Source: Collinsella aerofaciens
Lineage (GTDB): Bacteria > Actinomycetota > Coriobacteriia > Coriobacteriales > Coriobacteriaceae
Direction of reading: 5' to 3'
Length of the DNA stretch: 64,000 nt
Assembly (NCBI GenBank): GCA_008668235.1
Contig: RQCP01000003.1
Span: 18,839 to 82,838, forward strand
Shown: positions 14,772-23,443 of the stretch, piece by piece
Numbering within the stretch: the stretch's first letter is position 1
Layout: each line of letters opens with the position of its first letter
Translations under genes and position numbers: made by a program
Notes under the pieces: generated by a model
Told to the model about the DNA's origin: nothing
The model's input: only the letters and a program-made list of their open reading frames with translations
Databases searched by the model: none

Positions 14772-16795
14772 TTAGCGTCGACGCTTCCAGATAATGCCGA
14801 GGATGATGACGATGATGCCGCCGATAAGGCACGCGCCAACTACTGCCAGCGTGTGGTCTCCCGTTGCGGCGAGCTTACCGGTCGTCTTCTTGGTGATGAC
14901 CTTCGTGGTCGTCGTGTCCGTCTTGGGCGAGGGCTTAGGCGTCGGGGCCGGTGTGGGCGTGGGGTCCACGGCAGCGGAGCCAAAGCTGATGGTGCCCGCG
15001 AGCGAGGCCATCTTGCTCTCCCAGCCGTTCTGCCCGATCAGCGCCCTCAGCGCCGCCTCGCACGTGCCCCACTCGGTGTACTTGGTGGCGTGTGCAAAGG
15101 TGGGAAAGTCGGTCGTGTTGGTGATGATGTAGTTGTTGGTGGCGACGGTATAGGCCTTGGCGGGGTCGAGCGTGCTGCCGTCCTTGGTGAGTGTGGCACT
15201 CACAATGCGCTTGCCTTCGGGCTGCGTCCAATCAATCGTAACGTTGATGCCGCCAAAGGAGAGAGCGCTGCCAGAGTCATCGCGCCACTTGTACTTGTCT
15301 TGCGCCTCCTGCTCGGTATGGCCGGCTGCCACGTAGGCTTGCTGAAGCTCGTAGCTGTGATTGCACTCGTCGCTGATCTGCAGTGAGTGCTCGAGCGCTG
15401 CCAGGAAGTCCGCGCCGGTCATGGTCCAGGTCTCCACGGTGTTGCCGTAAGGCGAGATAGCGATGACGTTGCCGGCGGTCACATCGCCCCAGCGATGCCA
15501 CCGCGGATGCCGCCAGCGTTTTCGATAGCGAGGTCCGCGCCCGTCAAGGCAAGATAGGAGCCGCAAATCACATGGCCGATGGTCTGGGCCTTGGTGGTAT
15601 CGCCCTCCTTGCTGGGGCGGAAATCGGTGGTGCGCACCATTTCCCAACCATGCGTGCCTGCGGCGTCCTCGCCGTAGAAATAGTTGGTGGTGGATGTGCC
15701 GAGCACCTTGTTCGATTCGTTTTCAAAGGCCACGTCGAGCGGCTTGATCTTGTTGCGGACGGCTTCAAGGCGGTTTTGGTAGTCGGAGCCCTTGTCGGGG
15801 TCTGCCAAAAGGTCATTGACGTTCTTGGCGGTGTAGAGCTTCTCGTCAGTGCCGCCTGCAGGGACTGTGACCGTGTCATCGTCGGTCGTCTCGGTGCCAT
15901 TCGTGTCGTACTTGTACGGAATGGAAAGCAGCCCCACCTCGGCAAAGGCGCTGCCTGCCTCGACAACGTGGATCGTCTTGCCGTCGGCTCCCGTCACCTT
16001 CTCGTTAAGGTTGATGTGCTCGTGGCCTGCGATAAGGGCATCGACGCCACGGAGCCGCGTGGCAAAGGTCTTTGCGTCGAGCGTGTGCGCGATACACACA
16101 ACAACATCGCAGCCCTCCTTGCGCAGCTGCTCCGCCTCGGCATTGATGGCGTTCGCGGCACTCGAGAAGCTGGTGCCCGCGACCAGGTCCGCGCGCAGCG
16201 AGGAACCTAGCGACTCATCCATGGCTCCGACGACGCCGACCTTGATTTTGTAGTCGAATGTGGAGTGATCCTCGCTATCCTCCCAGGTGCGATCGAGCGT
16301 CTTCGTGATGCTCGAGCTCCATACGCCGTTCGAGGACATTGCATTCGCGCAGAGCATGGCGAAGGGCGTGCCGGTGGTGCTGTAGCCGGTCATGGTGCGG
16401 AGTTTGTCCGCGCCGTAGCTCCAGTCGTGGTTGCCTGGCGTGGTTGCGTCGTAGCCGTCGGCGTAGAAGGTGTCCATGAGCTCGGCGATGCTCTTGCCCT
16501 CGCTCATGGTGGCGAAGGGCTGTCCGTGGAAGGTGTCGCCCGCATCGAGTAAAAGATCGGGGGCGCTGCTTTGGGCGCTATAGAAAACCGCCAGTCCGTC
16601 AAAGCCCACAGTGCCGGTGCCCTTGCTTGCGTTGTAGCTGTACTTGTAGCTGCCGTGGATATCGTTGGTGTGCATGACGGCCACGGAGCCGTCAATAGCG
16701 GCGGGCAGGTTTCCCGCGAAAGCGAGGCTTGGGATGCCTGCGAGCGCGCCGGCAAACAACGCGGCGGCCAACGCAAAGCGGGGGAGTCTTTTCAT
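14772..16795 (-). pseudogene. Surface-anchored 5'-nucleotidase/UshA-like protein, interrupted by a frameshift
   Basis: Two frames together make one protein of about 675 residues. The first (16795 to 15479) has a signal peptide and the metallophosphatase motifs VMHTNDIHGSY, DAGDTFHG, TPGNHDW and AGHEHINL. It reaches ENAGGIRGGIAG and then stops. The second frame continues with GDVTAGNVIAISPYGNTVE, the normal next block, and the nucleotidase C-domain. The break maps to a run of four G on the coding strand (15487-15490 on +), where five would restore the frame. The tail has a proline/threonine spacer, LAATG, a membrane helix and RRR. A true mutation, phase variation or a sequencing error are all possible. 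Confidence 0.8.
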
Positions 16796-16859
16796 GGCAG
16801 TTTCCTTAGTCCTTAGCTAGAATGTCTGGTTGAATATCGGATTATCGACATAATATGCG

Positions 16860-16899
16860 AAAACCGCCGCAAGGGCCTCTGTCCCTTTGCGGCGGTTTT
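16860..16899. repeat. Intergenic palindrome, family R1 copy 3
   Basis: AAAACCGCCGCAAGGG faces CCCTTTGCGGCGGTTTT with a one-base bulge, around a CTCTGT loop. It lies upstream of the nucleotidase start, and a second copy lies 12 bp further on. Confidence 0.75.
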
Positions 16900-16911
16900 G
16901 GCGTTTGCGCA

Positions 16912-16955
16912 GATAAAACCTACCAAAATAAACCTGTCCCTTTTTGGCAGGTTTT
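16912..16955. repeat. Intergenic palindrome, family R1 copy 4, also the terminator of the ABC operon
   Basis: AAAACCTACCAAAA (16915-16928) faces TTTTGGCAGGTTTT (16942-16955). The right arm overlaps the stop codon of the minus-strand ATPase gene, and the A-rich left arm gives T-runs on that strand. The stretch from GATAAAACC is nearly identical to the partial copy at 50831-50870. Confidence 0.75.
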
Positions 16956-17748
16956 AGCTTAGCAGCATGCGGTCGTTGGCGAGCTCGCCGCCCGAGACCT
17001 CCTCGAACTTCTGCAGCAGGTCGGCCACGGTGAGCGACTTCTTCTCGTCGCCGGCCACGTCGTAGATCACATGGCCCTCGTGCATCATGATCAGACGGTT
17101 GCCCAGACGGATAGCGTCGTTCATGTTGTGCGTGACCATGAGCGTGGTCAGGTGGTTCTCGTCGACGATCTCCTCGGTCAGGTTGAGCACCTTAGAGGCC
17201 GTCTTGGGGTCGAGGGCCGCAGTGTGCTCGTCGAGCAGCAGCAGGCGCGGCCTGGTGAGCGTGGCCATCAGCAGGGTGAGTGCCTGGCGCTGGCCACCCG
17301 AGAGCAGGCCGACCTTGGCGTTGAGACGCGTGTCCAGACCAAGGTCCAGGCGCTTGAGCAGCTCAACGTACTCATCTTTCTCGGCCTTGGTGACGCCCCA
17401 CGAAAGGCCGCGACGCTGGCCGCGACGCTTGGCGAGGGCCAAGTTCTCGGCAATCTGCATGTCGGCAGCGGTACCGCGCATGGGGTCCTGAAACACGCGG
17501 CCCAGGTACTTGGCGCGCTGCGACTCGCTCAGGCGCGAGATGTCGGTGCCGTCGAGCTCGATAACGCCCGAATCGAGCGGGTACACGCCGGCGATCATGT
17601 TGAGCAGCGTGGACTTGCCGGCGCCGTTGCCGCCGATCACGGTTACAAAGTCGCCGTCATTCAGGGTGAGGTCGACGCCGGTGAGCGCGCGCTTCTCGGT
17701 GACGGTGCCCTTGTTAAAGGTCTTCTTGACATGCGAGAGCTTAAGCAT
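16954..17748 (-). CDS. ABC transporter ATP-binding protein (TrpZ-like)
   Basis: A 264-residue ATPase with GGNGAGKST (Walker A), LSGGQRQAL (signature) and LLLLDEHTAALD (Walker B). The ATG at 17748 (MLKLSHVKK) lies about 9 bases after AGGGAG and inside the end of the permease gene, giving an 8-bp overlap. Together with the permease and the lipoprotein it makes a complete importer of the TrpXYZ type found in Gram-positive bacteria. Family members import aromatic amino acids or related compounds; the substrate here is not shown. Confidence 0.9.
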   Translation of the reverse strand: MLKLSHVKKTFNKGTVTEKRALTGVDLTLNDGDFVTVIGGNGAGKSTLLNMIAGVYPLDSGVIELDGTDISRLSESQRAKYLGRVFQDPMRGTAADMQIAENLALAKRRGQRRGLSWGVTKAEKDEYVELLKRLDLGLDTRLNAKVGLLSGGQRQALTLLMATLTRPRLLLLDEHTAALDPKTASKVLNLTEEIVDENHLTTLMVTHNMNDAIRLGNRLIMMHEGHVIYDVAGDEKKSLTVADLLQKFEEVSGGELANDRMLLS

Positions 17749-18664
17749 CTGCCTCATCTCCCTTCGTGTAGGAGCTGCGGAGCTTATAGCGCTCCCAAAC
17801 CACGGGCACGCACAGGGCCACAGCGACAATTACGGCGGAGAGCAGCTTCATGTCGTTGGCGTCCATGCCCAACTGCAGCACGATGGCGCGGATGAGGAAG
17901 TACACCACGGAGCCAAAGACGGCGGAGGCAAGACGGACGCTAAACTGCGTGAGGCCGCCGGGCAGCAGACGGCCGAGCACCTCGCCGATAACAATGGCGG
18001 CAAGACCGATAACGATGGCACCGGTGCCCATACCAATGTCGGCATACTTTTGGCTCTGGCAGATGAGCGCGCCCGAAAGGCCGATGAGGGCGTTGGAGAG
18101 CACGAGGGCGATCATCTTGGTGGAGTTGGTGTTGACGCCCAGAGCGCGGATCATGTACTCGTTGTTGCCGGTGGCTCGCAGCGCCGAGCCGATCTCGGTG
18201 CCAAAGAACCAATACAGGATGGCAACGATAGCCACGGCGAGCAGGATGCCCAAGATGATGGCAACGGTGGACTGCGGCAGACCGGTCATATTGCTGACGG
18301 CGGAGAACACGGTGCCCTTGGCAAGAATGGGCGTATTGGACTTGCCCATGATGCGCAGGTTGATGGACCACAGGCTGATCTGGGTGAGGATTCCGGCGAG
18401 GATCGCAGGAATCTCAAAGACGGTGGTCAAAATGCCCGTGACGGCGCCCGCGATGGCGCCGGCGCACATACCGGCCAGCACGGCGAGCAGCGGGTCGACG
18501 TTGTTATTGACGATGAGCACAGCGCAGACGCAGCCGCCGAGGGCAAAGCTGCCGTCGCAGGTCATATCGGGAATGTCGAGCAGGCGGAACGTGATAAACA
18601 CGCCAAGCACCATAATGCCCCAGAGGACGCCCTGCGAAACGGCGCCCTGCAATGCAATGAGCAT
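17741..18664 (-). CDS. ABC transporter permease (TrpY-like)
   Basis: A 307-residue integral membrane protein with about eight hydrophobic segments, starting MLIALQGAVSQGVLWGIMVLG. The segment FRLLDIPDMTCDGSFALGG and the loop FGTEIGSALRATGNNEYMIRALGV, followed by ALIGLSGALICQ, match the permease family that pairs with peripla_BP_4-type receptors. The upstream AGGAGG on the minus strand supports the ATG at 18664. It lies between the lipoprotein and ATPase genes. Confidence 0.9.
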   Translation of the reverse strand: MLIALQGAVSQGVLWGIMVLGVFITFRLLDIPDMTCDGSFALGGCVCAVLIVNNNVDPLLAVLAGMCAGAIAGAVTGILTTVFEIPAILAGILTQISLWSINLRIMGKSNTPILAKGTVFSAVSNMTGLPQSTVAIILGILLAVAIVAILYWFFGTEIGSALRATGNNEYMIRALGVNTNSTKMIALVLSNALIGLSGALICQSQKYADIGMGTGAIVIGLAAIVIGEVLGRLLPGGLTQFSVRLASAVFGSVVYFLIRAIVLQLGMDANDMKLLSAVIVAVALCVPVVWERYKLRSSYTKGDEADA

Positions 18665-18767
18665 GCTTCATACCTCCTAGGATAGGATGGACACGTGATT
18701 CACCATAATAGCGGTAACAATGCATAGAAGAGCTGCGGACAGACGTTTTGTTTTACCTGAAACAAGC

Positions 18768-18799
18768 AGGGCGGACGCCGGTCTACAGCGCCCGCCCCT
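18768..18799 (-). terminator. Attenuating hairpin between receptor and permease genes
   Basis: On the minus strand the GC-rich arms AGGGGCGGGCGC and GCGTCCGCCCT pair with one bulge and are followed by GCTTGTTT. The spacer of about 200 bp with partial termination would make more receptor than permease, as is usual for such importers. Confidence 0.5.
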
Positions 18800-18867
18800 G
18801 TGGCTCAGATATTGAATAACGCGGCTAAAGCGCGAGCACGGGCTCTAGACGCATGCCGCGTATGGCA

Positions 18868-19848
18868 TTACGCGTCCAGAGCGGAAAGGTCGATGCCCAG
18901 GGCCTCGGCCATTTCGTCGTTCTTGACGACGACCAGGTCCTTGCTCGAGAGGTGCTTGATCGGCATGTCTTCGGGCTTGGCCTCGCCCTTCAGGATCTTA
19001 ACGGCCATCTCGCCCGCGGCGTAGCCCAGGTCCTCGTAATTGATGGAGAGGGTGAACAGGCCGCCGGCCATGCACATACCCTCCTCGCCAGTCACGAAGG
19101 GAAGCTTGTTTTCCTTGCAGATCTGGCCGACCTGCGAGGCACCCGCGGCGATGGTGTTGTCGGTGGGGGAGTACAGTGCGTCGACCTTGCCCACGGCAGA
19201 CTCGACGACGGACTGAATCTCGTTGGAGCTCGAGACGGTGAAGTCAGTGTACTCGAGGCCAAGCTTGTCGAGCTCCTTCTTGGCGGCCTTGATTTGGACG
19301 TCGGAGTTGGACTCGGCGGTGCAGTAGAGCAGGCCGACCTTCTTTACGTCGGGCAGGACCTTCTGCATCATCTCGAGCTGCTCGGCGACCGGGGTGAGGT
19401 CGGAAGCGCCCGTGACGTTGGTGCCGGGCTTGTCGTTGTCCTGGACCAGGCCGGAGGCGGCGTAGTCGGTGATGGCGCAGCCCACGATGGGGATATCGGC
19501 CGTGGCGCCGGCGGCAGCCTGCGCGGCGGGCGTGGCGATGGCATAAATCAGGTTGACGTTGTCGCCCACAAACTTGTCGGCAATGGACTTACACGTGGAC
19601 TGGTCGTTCTGGGCGTTCTTCTGGTCGATCTTGACCTTAAGGCCGCTCTTCTTGATGGCCTTGACGAAGCCGTCGTTGGCGGCATCGAGCGCGGAGTGCT
19701 CGGTGAGCTGCAGAACGCCGATGGTGTAGTCGGAACCGGCGGCAGCGGAGCCGGAACCAGAGCTGCCGCCGCATCCGGCGAGCGGGGCGAGCGCGAGCAG
19801 GCCGGCGGAGACCAGAAGGCTCCTGCGGCTGATGGTGATGTCCTTCAT
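18868..19848 (-). CDS. ABC transporter substrate-binding lipoprotein (TrpX-like), Tat-type signal
   Basis: A 326-residue receptor from the ATG at 19848; a longer frame to 19896 is less likely because GGGGGT lies just upstream of 19848. The N-terminus ISRRSLLVSAG combines a twin-arginine pattern with the lipobox LAGC, so it is probably exported folded and then lipidated. The mature part begins YTIGVLQLTEH, and later has NLIYAIATPAAQ, DIPIVGCAITDY and VGLLYCTAESNS, as in the peripla_BP_4/TrpX family. It heads the minus-strand operon. Confidence 0.9.
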   Translation of the reverse strand: MKDITISRRSLLVSAGLLALAPLAGCGGSSGSGSAAAGSDYTIGVLQLTEHSALDAANDGFVKAIKKSGLKVKIDQKNAQNDQSTCKSIADKFVGDNVNLIYAIATPAAQAAAGATADIPIVGCAITDYAASGLVQDNDKPGTNVTGASDLTPVAEQLEMMQKVLPDVKKVGLLYCTAESNSDVQIKAAKKELDKLGLEYTDFTVSSSNEIQSVVESAVGKVDALYSPTDNTIAAGASQVGQICKENKLPFVTGEEGMCMAGGLFTLSINYEDLGYAAGEMAVKILKGEAKPEDMPIKHLSSKDLVVVKNDEMAEALGIDLSALDA

Positions 19849-20008
19849 ATCATTACCCCCAGTATAAAAATGGCTGGAAACACTGCACTGGGACAAAGTG
19901 CAAGTGGGACTATAGTAGCGCTGATGTCCATTTTTACAACAGCCTGGCGGGTTTTTTAATACAGAATCGGATGGGCGGTACGGGTAGTCGAATGGGCGGC
20001 GGAGGGTC

Positions 20009-20794
20009 TTATGCGGCGGAGGAGGCGTCGTCCTCGTCCAGGGCGGCGAAGAGCTTCTTGCCGTCGAGCAGGCGCGTGCTGACGTTTCTCATACGGGCGA
20101 TCTCGACGGTGCGCAGCGTATCGTCGGTGCCTCGGGCGTCGTAGACCGTTCCCAGCAGATACGAGATGCCATCGCGCTGCCTGATGGCAAAGGGACGGAG
20201 TGTCATCCGTGCTGCTTCGGTTTCGCCGCGTGTCGTGACGCTCGAAATATCAAAACTCACCGTGGTTCCGTGGTCGATGGCCTGCTCGACGAGCTCGCAC
20301 GTGTCGATGCGCTTGATGGGCGTGCGTGTTGCCTTGGTAGCCTTGCTGCCTGCGCTTGGAGCGGGTTCGGGTGTATCGAGGTAGCCGCGAACGTCGGCGC
20401 TCGCCATGGCAACTAAGTGCTGCGCCATGCTCTTGCGGATAGCGATAGGCGTGGAGCGGTTGCGCATGACCATACCGTGGAGCCGGATGATCTCTTCATC
20501 GGTGAGCGGGCGGGTAAGAAGTTTGTAGCCCACGCCGCGTTTGTATTCAATTTCGTATCCGGCATGGCGAAGCGCGGAGATGGCGGTGTAGATGCTGCGC
20601 CGCGCCGCCGAGATGGGCATGCGGGCGGGGTCGTCGGGATGGGCGAGGCGCCGGATCAGCTCATCGGAAAGCATGGCCTTGTCTTCGCCGGTGTTTTCGC
20701 TCAAGAGCTGCAGGATACGAACGGCGCGATAGGCTGCCATCGAGGCGGCGCCCCTCGTCGTGGTGTCGTAGGTTTCAACAGCGGCTTCGGTCAT
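20009..20794 (-). CDS. WYL-like transcriptional regulator
   Basis: The protein is 261 residues from the ATG at 20794; a GTG at 20803 in the same frame is also possible, and AAAGGA lies about 10 bases before the ATG. The N-terminal third is a DeoR-like winged helix (YRAVRILQLLSENTG, then SIYTAISALRHAGYEIEY). The C-terminal third, RPFAIRQRDGISYLLGTVYD, resembles a WYL domain with SYL in place of WYL. Such proteins sense nucleic acid or small ligands and repress neighbours. It is an isolated gene with no obvious partner. Confidence 0.75.
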   Translation of the reverse strand: MTEAAVETYDTTTRGAASMAAYRAVRILQLLSENTGEDKAMLSDELIRRLAHPDDPARMPISAARRSIYTAISALRHAGYEIEYKRGVGYKLLTRPLTDEEIIRLHGMVMRNRSTPIAIRKSMAQHLVAMASADVRGYLDTPEPAPSAGSKATKATRTPIKRIDTCELVEQAIDHGTTVSFDISSVTTRGETEAARMTLRPFAIRQRDGISYLLGTVYDARGTDDTLRTVEIARMRNVSTRLLDGKKLFAALDEDDASSAA

Positions 20795-20911
20795 GGTGCC
20801 CACGTCCTTTCCGTTTTGGGTGGCGACGGTATGGAGCCTAGGACGCGGGGCTTTCCCAGGGGCGCAGGGCGCTCTGGGCGGTCGGTAGTCGTCGGCAAAC
20901 GGCGGGTCGAG

Positions 20912-20974
20912 TTTTCAACAGCCCTGCTCAACTGACCAAAAACTTGCCAAAAGCTTGACGGATGCTGTTGAAAA
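20912..20974. promoter_or_regulatory. Inverted repeat upstream of the WYL-like gene, possible operator
   Basis: TTTTCAACAGC (20912-20922) and GCTGTTGAAAA (20964-20974) are perfect arms. Between them is a near-direct repeat, AAAAACTTGCC and AAAAGCTTGAC. It lies between the regulator and the asnS terminator. Confidence 0.45.
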
Positions 20975-21005
20975 AAGCGTCTCTCGACCGATGTCGAGAG
21001 ACGCT
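20971..21005 (-). terminator. Intrinsic terminator of asnS
   Basis: AGCGTCTCTCGAC (20976-20988) and GTCGAGAGACGCT (20993-21005) form a perfect 13-bp stem. The A-run at 20971-20976 is the T-run on the minus strand. Confidence 0.85.
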
Positions 21006-21052
21006 TGTGCGATGAGCGTTGGCGTGTGGCGACGCGAGCTAGCGTTCGACGA

Positions 21053-22456
21053 TTAGAAGTCGGCGTTGCCCACGGTGCGCGGGTGCGGCAGGACGTCGCG
21101 GATGTTGCCCACGCCGGTCAGATACATGACCAAGCGCTCGAAGCCCAGACCGTAGCCGGCGTGCTTGCAGGAACCGTAGCGGCGCAGGTCAAGGTAGTAC
21201 TTGTACTGCTCGGGATTCATACCCAGGTCCTTGATGCGGGCCTCGAGCAGATCCAGGCGCTCCTCGCGCTGGGAGCCACCGATGATCTCGCCGATGCCCG
21301 GCACCAGGCAGTCGGCGGCGGCGACGGTCTTGCCGTCCTCGTTCATGCGCATGTAGAACGCCTTGATCTCGGCCGGGTAGTCGGTCACGAAGGTCGGGCG
21401 CTTAAAGTGCTCCTCGGTCAGGAAACGCTCGTGCTCGGTTTGCAGGTCGATGCCCCAGCTCACGGGATAGTCAAACTTGTGACCGGCGGCGACGGCCTGC
21501 TCCAGGATCTCGACGGCCTCGGTGTAGGTAACGCGGGCAAAGTCGGAGTTGGCGACATGGTCCAGGCGCTCGAGCAGACCCTTGTCCACAAACTTGTTGA
21601 GCATATTGAGCTCGTCGGGGCAGGTTGCCATGACGTCCTTAAGGACGTACTTGAGCATGGCCTCGGCGTTATCCATGTAGTCGTTAAGGTCGGCAAAGGC
21701 CATCTCGGGCTCGATCATCCAAAACTCGGCGGCGTGGCGCGTGGTGTTGGAGTTCTCGGCACGGAAGGTGGGGCCAAAGGTGTACACGTCGCCAAAGGCC
21801 ATGGCAAAGTTCTCGGCATTGAGCTGGCCGGACACGGTGAGGCTTGCATGCTTGCCAAAGAAGTCCTGGCTCCAGTCGACCTCGCCGGACTCGGTGAGGG
21901 GCGGATTTTTGGGGTCGAGCGTGGTCACGCGGAACATCTCGCCGGCGCCCTCGCAGTCACTCGTGGTGATGATGGGGGTGTTGACGTAGACAAAGCCCTG
22001 CTCCTGGAAGAAGCGGTGGATGGCGGCAGCCGCGACAGAGCGGATGCGGAACACGGCGCGGAACAGGTTGGTGCGCGGACGCAGGTGCTGCTGGGTGCGC
22101 AGGAACTCGACGGTTGCGCGCTTCTTCTGCAGCGGGTAATCCGGGGCGCTCGTGCCCTCGACCTCGATGGAGGTGGCAGAAAGCTCGAAAGGCTGGGGCG
22201 CATCGGGGGTCAGCTTGACGGTGCCGGTGCAAATGAGTGCGGCCGAGACGTTTTGATGGGCGATCTCGTCGTAGTTGTCGAGTGCCTCGCGGTTCATGAC
22301 GACCTGCAGGTCGCGGAAGCAGCTGCCGTCGTTGAGCGTAACAAAGCCAAAGTTCTTCATGTCGCGGACGGACTTGACCCAGCCGGCGACGGTGACGGTC
22401 TGGCCGCCGAGCGACTCGGCATCGGCATAGAGCTGCGCGATTTTGGTGCGGTTCAC
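21053..22456 (-). CDS. asnS: Asparaginyl-tRNA synthetase
   Basis: A class IIb synthetase that charges tRNA-Asn. The GTG at 22456, five bases after GGGAGG, gives a 467-residue protein beginning NRTKIAQLYADAES, the expected length; the frame is open further upstream without a ribosome site. The OB-fold domain (VTVAGWVKSVRDMKNFGFV) is followed by class II motif 2 (TFRAENSNTTRHAAEFWMIE) and motif 3 (GYGLGFERLVMYLTG near the end). A strong terminator follows. A T-box leader was looked for upstream and not seen. Confidence 0.97.
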   Translation of the reverse strand: MNRTKIAQLYADAESLGGQTVTVAGWVKSVRDMKNFGFVTLNDGSCFRDLQVVMNREALDNYDEIAHQNVSAALICTGTVKLTPDAPQPFELSATSIEVEGTSAPDYPLQKKRATVEFLRTQQHLRPRTNLFRAVFRIRSVAAAAIHRFFQEQGFVYVNTPIITTSDCEGAGEMFRVTTLDPKNPPLTESGEVDWSQDFFGKHASLTVSGQLNAENFAMAFGDVYTFGPTFRAENSNTTRHAAEFWMIEPEMAFADLNDYMDNAEAMLKYVLKDVMATCPDELNMLNKFVDKGLLERLDHVANSDFARVTYTEAVEILEQAVAAGHKFDYPVSWGIDLQTEHERFLTEEHFKRPTFVTDYPAEIKAFYMRMNEDGKTVAAADCLVPGIGEIIGGSQREERLDLLEARIKDLGMNPEQYKYYLDLRRYGSCKHAGYGLGFERLVMYLTGVGNIRDVLPHPRTVGNADF

Positions 22457-22564
22457 GTATCCTCCCATAACGGTTGAATGATAGTTATCCATACAGTTCG
22501 ATATTTTAGCAGCTCGGCTCATTTGGGCTATACAGATAAGGCATTGGCGGGATGGTTTTTCAAA

Positions 22565-22600
22565 CGAAAAGCGCCCGCGGCCTAATGGTCGTGGGCGCTT
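22565..22600 (-). terminator. Intrinsic terminator of the EIIA gene
   Basis: AAGCGCCCGCG (22569-22579) and CGTGGGCGCTT (22590-22600) pair with one G.T. The minus-strand T-run comes from the A-run just before 22570. Confidence 0.8.
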
Positions 22601-22637
22601 GACGAGGTGCCTTTTGGCTGTGTGGCGCGGGGCCTGG

Positions 22638-23201
22638 CTACTTGGTCTTGGCAACCAGCAGCGGGTCGCCAAGCTTGACGAGCGGGTTGCCGCCGATAAG
22701 CGTTCCAGACTCGCCGACATGGTCGATGCTCTTAAGACGATCGAGCTCGGAGACGATGACGGTCACGATGTCCTCGTGACCAGCGGCCTTAATGGCCTCG
22801 CGGTCGAAGCTGATGAGCGGCTGGCCTGCCTTGACCACATCGCCCATCTCGACAAAGCGGGCAAAACCCTTGCCGTTCATTTCCACGGTGCCCAGGCCAA
22901 CATGGATGAACACGCGCAGGCCGTCCTCGGTAATCATGCCGATGGAGTGGTTGGTGACAGTGGTGGCACCGATGCGGCCGTTGGCGGGCGCATAGATGGT
23001 GCCGGTAATGGGCTCGATGCCATAGCCCTGGCCAAGCATGCCCGAGGCGATCGTCTCGTCGGGAACCTCGTTCAGGTTGACGAGCACGCCGTTGACGGGG
23101 GCATAGATGACGCCTTCGCGGGTAGCGAAGCTTGCTGCGGGCGGAACGGACGCCTCGCCGGTCGAGGTGAAGGTGGACTTAAGCGAATCGAGCAGACCCA
23201 T
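22638..23201 (-). CDS. crr: PTS glucose-type EIIA protein (Crr-like)
   Basis: EIIA-Glc passes phosphate from HPr to sugar-specific EIIB domains. The ATG at 23201 lies 6 bases after GGAGG and gives 187 residues starting MGLLDSLKSTF. The active-site region is TNHSIGMITEDGLRVFIHVG, with the phosphorylated histidine in VFIHVGLG and the assisting one in NHSIG. VYAPxxG-type residues appear as IYAPVNG and IYAPANG. It stands alone, without HPr or EI. It is a plausible partner for the EIIBC transporter at 27.6 kb, which has no EIIA domain. Confidence 0.9.
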   Translation of the reverse strand: MGLLDSLKSTFTSTGEASVPPAASFATREGVIYAPVNGVLVNLNEVPDETIASGMLGQGYGIEPITGTIYAPANGRIGATTVTNHSIGMITEDGLRVFIHVGLGTVEMNGKGFARFVEMGDVVKAGQPLISFDREAIKAAGHEDIVTVIVSELDRLKSIDHVGESGTLIGGNPLVKLGDPLLVAKTK

Positions 23202-23248
23202 AGTTGCCTCCAACTTAAATAGGCGCATATCGCGCGTTTGGTTTGCCG

Positions 23249-23258
23249 GAAACGTTTC
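23249..23258. promoter_or_regulatory. GAAACGTTTC palindrome between divergent EIIA and esterase genes
   Basis: A perfect 10-bp palindrome of the type bound by LacI-family regulators lies 48 bp upstream of the EIIA start and in the spacer before the divergent esterase gene. No regulator is encoded nearby. Confidence 0.3.
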
Positions 23259-23443
23259 ATATGTGTTTCGCGGCTTGGTCAAGCCCCTATTCTACGCTGC
23301 TCAAAGATACCTCTGAGCTGGGATTATGTGATATATCAGTTGAAGGGAAACTTATTGCCGGAGTGTTTCTGCGCCACGGGTTCAAGTGGGGTACGCTTGA
23401 AGGCAAAAAACAAGGGCGCTTAATTTGCGCGAAGGGAGCACAT

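Noticed and set aside
18853..19959. 368-codon plus frame over the receptor lipoprotein gene
   Set aside because: Antisense shadow; the minus-strand gene has a signal peptide, lipobox and family motifs.
21005..22477. 490-codon plus frame over asnS
   Set aside because: Antisense shadow of the synthetase with no domain of its own.
22457..22568. T-box leader for asnS
   Set aside because: No T-box sequence or specifier stem is visible in the short leader.
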